A stretch of 9,148 nt of DNA from Anaerolineae bacterium. GTDB taxonomy: Bacteria > Chloroflexota > Anaerolineae > Anaerolineales > UBA4823. The notes beneath the pieces are model-generated. The model worked only from the letters and a program-made list of their open reading frames with translations. It was not told where the DNA came from and ran no database searches. A program made the translations under genes and the position numbers. The stretch is taken from assembly GCA_030622805.1 (NCBI GenBank), contig JAUXFR010000031.1, forward strand, positions 1-9,148, read 5' to 3'. How positions within the stretch are numbered: the stretch's first letter is position 1; the number at the start of each line of letters is the position of its first letter. Positions 6,989-9,148 of this stretch are shown here, piece by piece.

Positions 6989-7783
6989 ATGGATTCAGGG
7001 AGCAGGGCCAGGTCCGGTGTAGATCGACGGCAGCGCTCGTTCCGGGTGGAGGCGGTTGTGCTGCGCCGCTGGGATTACGGAGAAGCGGACCGCATGCTGG
7101 TCCTGTACACGCTCCAGATGGGCAAGCTGACCGCCATCGCCAAGGGCATCCGCAAGCCGCGCTCGCGCAAGGCAGGACATCTGGAGCCTTTCACGCGCAC
7201 CAGCCTGCAGCTCGCTCGTGGCAGGGATTTAATGATCGTCACCCAGGCGGAGACGATTGACGTACATCTGCCTTTGCGGGATGATATGCTGCTGACCACG
7301 TACGCAGCATATGTGGTGGAGCTGATGGACCGTTTCACTTATGAGGAGGGGGAGAACCGGGCGCTGTACCGTACGCTGATTAACACCCTGGTGCGTCTAA
7401 GTGCTGGCGAGATGCCAGACCTGGTCGTGCGCTATTATGAAATGCGTTTGCTGGATCTGCTGGGTTTCCGCCCGAAGCTGTTCGCGTGCGCAGGCTGCGA
7501 GACCGAGATCCAGCCTGAAGATCAGTATTTCTCTGATGAGCGTGGCGGCGTGCTTTGTCCGCGCTGCGGTCGCTCATTTCCGGGTGCGCGTCCGGTCTCG
7601 ATGGACGCGCTCCGATTCCTGCGCCATTTCCAGCGCAGCAGCTACCAGGATGCCAGGCGCGCGCATCTCTCATCGAGCGTGAACCGGGAATTGGAGAGCC
7701 TGATGCAGCACTATCTAACCTACCTGCTGGAAAGAGGTTTGAATTCGCCGGAGTTTTTGAGACGTTTGCGGGGGGACGGTTGA
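6989..7783 (+). CDS. recO: DNA repair protein RecO
   Basis: 264 residues, close to the usual RecO length of about 240-260. By family knowledge it works with RecF and RecR to load RecA on SSB-coated single-stranded DNA and anneals strands. The N-terminal OB-fold has the typical FRVEAVVLRRWDYGEADRML (18-37) and GK.TAIAKGIRKPRSRKAG. The helical domain contains RYYEMRLLDLLGFRP and a four-Cys zinc site, C167-AG-C170 and C190-PR-C193. The ATG at 6989 adds about 17 residues before the family core and is supported by the extended -10 box just upstream. Transcribed divergently from rplI. Its TGA stop (7781-7783) lies inside an inverted repeat bounding the next gene; the C-terminus FLRRLRGDG looks normal, so the insertion did not visibly damage the protein. 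Confidence 0.95.
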   Translation: MDSGSRARSGVDRRQRSFRVEAVVLRRWDYGEADRMLVLYTLQMGKLTAIAKGIRKPRSRKAGHLEPFTRTSLQLARGRDLMIVTQAETIDVHLPLRDDMLLTTYAAYVVELMDRFTYEEGENRALYRTLINTLVRLSAGEMPDLVVRYYEMRLLDLLGFRPKLFACAGCETEIQPEDQYFSDERGGVLCPRCGRSFPGARPVSMDALRFLRHFQRSSYQDARRAHLSSSVNRELESLMQHYLTYLLERGLNSPEFLRRLRGDG

Positions 7784-7818
7784 ATCACTGAGGAGCTGAT
7801 GAGAATGATTACACTGAT
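7780..7818 (+). repeat. Left inverted repeat of the GxxExxY unit
   Basis: The outer block TTGAATCACTGA (7780-7791) matches the right copy 12/12. After a divergent 6-nt spacer (7792-7797), the inner block 7798-7818, ending ATGATTACACTGAT, matches 20/21. Bases 7781-7783 are also the recO TGA stop. Confidence 0.85.
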
Positions 7819-7846
7819 GGAGCGCATGAATTTCAGCGTGTTCACG

Positions 7847-7852
7847 TATAAT
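7847..7852 (+). promoter_or_regulatory. Candidate -10 box in the leader of the GxxExxY gene
   Basis: TATAAT followed by TAG, 130 nt before the GTG start. No good -35 box stands 16-18 nt upstream, so strength is uncertain. The leader 7819-7981 otherwise has no open frame worth calling and no clear RNA structure. Confidence 0.35.
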
Positions 7853-7981
7853 TAGATAGGATATTGGTTCAAATTACAGGGATCACTGCTGGACTGCAGG
7901 AAATGGTAGCATTGTTGGATTGCTTTGTCTTGAGTAAGATTTTGCCTCGCAGAGGATCGTTATTGAGAGGTAAGGAGCACC

Positions 7982-8389
7982 GTGAATAATCAGCCGTCTT
8001 CGTATGTAGATAATACTTACCAACTTTCAGCGCTCACTGGAAAAGTAATTGCTGCAGCTCAGACTGTACATCGGGGATTGGGACCGGGCTTTGAAGAAGT
8101 TATCTATCAGCGCGCATTAGCGTTCGAACTGCCTGCTCATGATATGGATCACGAGCGAGAGGTGTGGATTGATGTCCATTACCAGGGGAAGAATGTCGGA
8201 AAGAAGAGGGTCGACTTCGTGATAGGCGATGAGACCGGCAGCGTAATGGTCGAGATCAAAGCGAAGTTTGCGCTTGAAGACGTGGATTTTGTGCAGGCAT
8301 TGTCTTATCTGAAGGCATCGGGTTATAAGGTTGGATTGCTGATTAATTTCGGTGCCAAGCAGCTTGAAGTTAGGCGATTAGCGAATTAA
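7982..8389 (+). CDS. GxxExxY protein, PD-(D/E)XK nuclease-like
   Basis: 135 residues from a GTG start backed by AAGGAG (7972-7977) at 4-nt spacing and an in-frame TGA six codons upstream. The family-naming motif is G36-FE-E39-VI-Y42, preceded by AAQTVHRGLGPG. A PD-(D/E)XK-like core follows: KRVDFVIG with D78, then VEIKA with E91 and K93, then QALSYL with Q105 and Y109, resembling the QxxxY motif of RecB-type nucleases. The C-terminus KVGLLINFG..QLEVRRL is typical of the family. Catalytic residues are all present, so a nuclease-like activity is plausible, but no function or substrate is established to my knowledge. It is the only gene between two inverted repeats, immediately after recO. Context (repeat-bounded, stand-alone) points to an element-borne gene rather than a recO partner. 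Confidence 0.9.
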   Translation: MNNQPSSYVDNTYQLSALTGKVIAAAQTVHRGLGPGFEEVIYQRALAFELPAHDMDHEREVWIDVHYQGKNVGKKRVDFVIGDETGSVMVEIKAKFALEDVDFVQALSYLKASGYKVGLLINFGAKQLEVRRLAN

Positions 8390-8416
8390 TTGAAACTAGA
8401 ACTTCCGGATCACATT

Positions 8417-8451
8417 GATGAGGATGATAAATCAGTGTAATCATCCTCATC
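8417..8451. repeat. Perfect 12-bp palindrome with 11-nt loop
   Basis: GATGAGGATGAT (8417-8428) and ATCATCCTCATC (8440-8451) pair perfectly around AAATCAGTGTA. It begins 27 nt after the GxxExxY stop. The right arm is part of the right inverted repeat, and the left arm is an extra inverted copy of it. No T-tract follows on either strand, so it is not a standard terminator, though it could protect or end the transcript. Confidence 0.85.
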
Positions 8452-8470
8452 ACCGAAATCAGTGATTCAA
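8431..8470 (-). repeat. Right inverted repeat of the GxxExxY unit
   Basis: Reverse-complement partner of 7780-7818. The inner block is 8431-8451 (one mismatch in 21), then a 7-nt divergent spacer ACCGAAA (8452-8458), then the outer block TCAGTGATTCAA (8459-8470; 12/12). Confidence 0.85.
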
Positions 8471-8497
8471 ACCCCTGTCATTCGAGCAAGACACCCC

Positions 8498-8524
8498 TTG
8501 CAAGGTTGTCTGTGAGTGTATAAT
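8498..8524 (+). promoter_or_regulatory. Promoter remnant of the truncated kinase gene
   Basis: TTGCAA (8498-8503), a 15-nt spacer and a perfect TATAAT (8519-8524). The spacing is short for sigma70. The -35-like box lies in the palindrome CCTTGCAAGG (8496-8505). A ribosome binding site GGAGGG precedes the ATG at 8551 by 4 nt, so the expression signals of the lost kinase gene appear intact. Confidence 0.45.
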
Positions 8525-8550
8525 TAGCATCAGCCCAACTGGAGGGATTC

Positions 8551-8616
8551 ATGCCGCTTGACACAGGCAACATTCTGAACAACCGCTACCGCATCGTGCG
8601 GCTGCTTGGACAGGGC
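8551..8616 (+). pseudogene. Ser/Thr protein kinase, N-terminal remnant only
   Basis: The first 22 codons read as the start of a eukaryotic-type (PknB-like) kinase: a short lead, then NRYRIVRLLGQG, which is the first strand and the beginning of the glycine-rich ATP loop (GxGxxG). The expected continuation is lost. From about base 8616 the sequence switches, in another frame, to permease coding sequence. Continuing this frame gives CYSVYPHYGS and stops at 8754 with no further kinase similarity. A good ribosome binding site and TATAAT box stand upstream. The rest of the gene (about 250 kinase-domain residues and any sensor) is absent from the window. I read it as a deletion or recombination scar; a sequencing or assembly join could look the same. 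Confidence 0.75.
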
Positions 8617-9041
8617 TGCTATTCGGTCTACCCTCATTACGGGTCAAAGGCTTCTACCTGGACATGTCAACCCTGGCGTCTGTCTTCGCCGGGTTGGCAG
8701 GAGCGCTGGCGGCGCATCAAATCCGTCACATCAACTCCGAGACATTCAATCTGATCGATTCGGTTTTCTTATTGGGTATGTTAATCATTGGCGGGTTAGG
8801 TTCAAATCTAGGGCCGATATTTGGAGCAATCGTTGTAGTCCTACTTTTAGAGGGAGCCACGCTTTTAGGACCTCTTTTCTCAGAAATATTTCCCAGTACG
8901 GCTGCTGGTGCCGTACAAGCCATGAGACCGCTGTTCTTTGGCACGACTTTGACCCTATTCTTGATTTTTGAACCGCGCGGGTTGGCACATCGCTGGCAGA
9001 TATTAAAAGCAGCCTGGCGGTTGAGGCCGTTTTCGCATTAA
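8616..9041 (+). pseudogene. Branched-chain amino acid ABC permease (LivM-like), 5'-truncated with internal deletion
   Basis: In the frame ending at the TAA of 9039-9041 the sequence reads LLFGLPSLRVKGFYL (from 8616), a motif of the N-terminal half of LivM permeases. Within a few codons it passes to SVFAGLAGALAAH, the segment before the last membrane helices. About 100-150 residues that normally lie between them are missing. The C-terminal part is well kept: LIIGGLGSNLGPIFGA (about 8779-8826), LFLIFEPRGLAHRW and a normal-looking end. The first ATG in this frame (8664) has no ribosome binding site, and the kinase start upstream is out of frame. Intact LivM imports branched-chain amino acids or related compounds with LivH, LivG, LivF and a binding protein, none of which is visible. 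I consider it non-functional. Confidence 0.8.
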
Positions 9042-9148
9042 GCGAACCCAAGTATTCTCAGTACTTCAGATTTTGGCGAGAGATCGCCTGATGTGAAAGG
9101 AGGTGTTGAAATCTGGATATAATATTTCCTACCAACCATTCCGGCAAA
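9042..9148. other. Non-coding tail of the window
   Basis: Only short inverted repeats are seen: AAGTA/TACTT (9050-9066) and GGCGA/TCGCC (9075-9088). A strong Shine-Dalgarno-like AAAGGAGGTG (9096-9105) and a TATAAT (9118-9123) follow. No start codon stands at a useful distance from the AAAGGAGGTG before the edge (a TTG is only 2 nt beyond GGAGG). The next gene may begin beyond base 9148. Confidence 0.4.

Larger units (their letters stand above)
7780..8470 (+). mobile_element. Putative small repeat-bounded element carrying a GxxExxY gene
   Basis: A 691-bp unit bounded by inverted copies of a 39-40 bp sequence (7780-7818 and 8431-8470). It contains a 163-nt leader, a single GxxExxY-family gene and a short palindromic tail. 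The left end overlaps the recO stop codon and the right end stands about 80 bp before a decayed kinase/permease locus. No transposase and no clear target-site duplication are visible, so a classical transposon is not shown. It may be moved in trans, spread by recombination between dispersed repeats, or be a genomic repeat family that keeps company with this gene family. The mobility itself is inference. Confidence 0.5.

Noticed and set aside
8417..8451. Intrinsic terminator of the GxxExxY gene
   Set aside because: The stem is AT-rich and no T-tract follows; it is better explained as a nested repeat arm.
7770..8480. Target-site duplication around the inverted repeats
   Set aside because: The sequences outside the ends (GGGGGGACGG and ACCCCTGTCA) show no direct repeat, so classical transposition is not supported by the sequence.
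8606..8971. A third open frame through the kinase/permease region
   Set aside because: It shows no similarity to either family and arises from the out-of-frame overlap with the LivM remnant.
9096..9148. Possible gene starting at the TTG of 9106 after AAAGGAGGTG
   Set aside because: The start codon is only 2 nt past the GGAGG and just 14 codons are visible, so it cannot be supported.

Overview
The window reads like a chromosomal piece of a Chloroflexota bacterium, most likely Anaerolineae. This is inferred from the gene style: a RodZ-like protein with two HTH domains and a Thr/Pro-rich tail, a HAL2/SAL1-type phosphatase, a GT39-type membrane glycosyltransferase, a membrane-anchored pentapeptide-repeat protein, and remnants of a Ser/Thr kinase and a LivM permease. 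No rRNA, tRNA or CRISPR array is visible.

Left part (1-6862, all on the minus strand). Reading in the direction of transcription the order is rplI (bL9), rodZ-like, rimO, a HAL2-type 3'(2'),5'-bisphosphate nucleotidase, a GT-C membrane glycosyltransferase, and a pentapeptide-repeat protein that leaves the window at base 1. The first three are housekeeping genes: ribosome, cell shape, and ribosomal protein S12 modification. The gaps of 71-120 bp carry candidate promoters, a hairpin after rplI, and several short degenerate repeats.

Middle (6863-6988) is a compact divergent promoter region. A good sigma70-type promoter fires leftward into rplI. An extended -10 box fires rightward into recO and sits so close to the recO ATG that the mRNA should be leaderless.

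Right part (6989-9148, plus strand). recO is intact. Its stop codon lies inside the outer end of a 39-40 bp inverted repeat. The partner copy lies at 8431-8470. Between them is one 135-codon gene of the GxxExxY / PD-(D/E)XK nuclease-like family. The whole unit (about 690 bp) looks like a small gene-carrying repeat element inserted at the 3' end of recO, and it is the most interesting object here. After it comes a decayed locus: the promoter, ribosome binding site and first 22 codons of a Ser/Thr protein kinase are joined out of frame to an internally deleted branched-chain amino acid permease (LivM) gene. This indicates illegitimate recombination next to the element.
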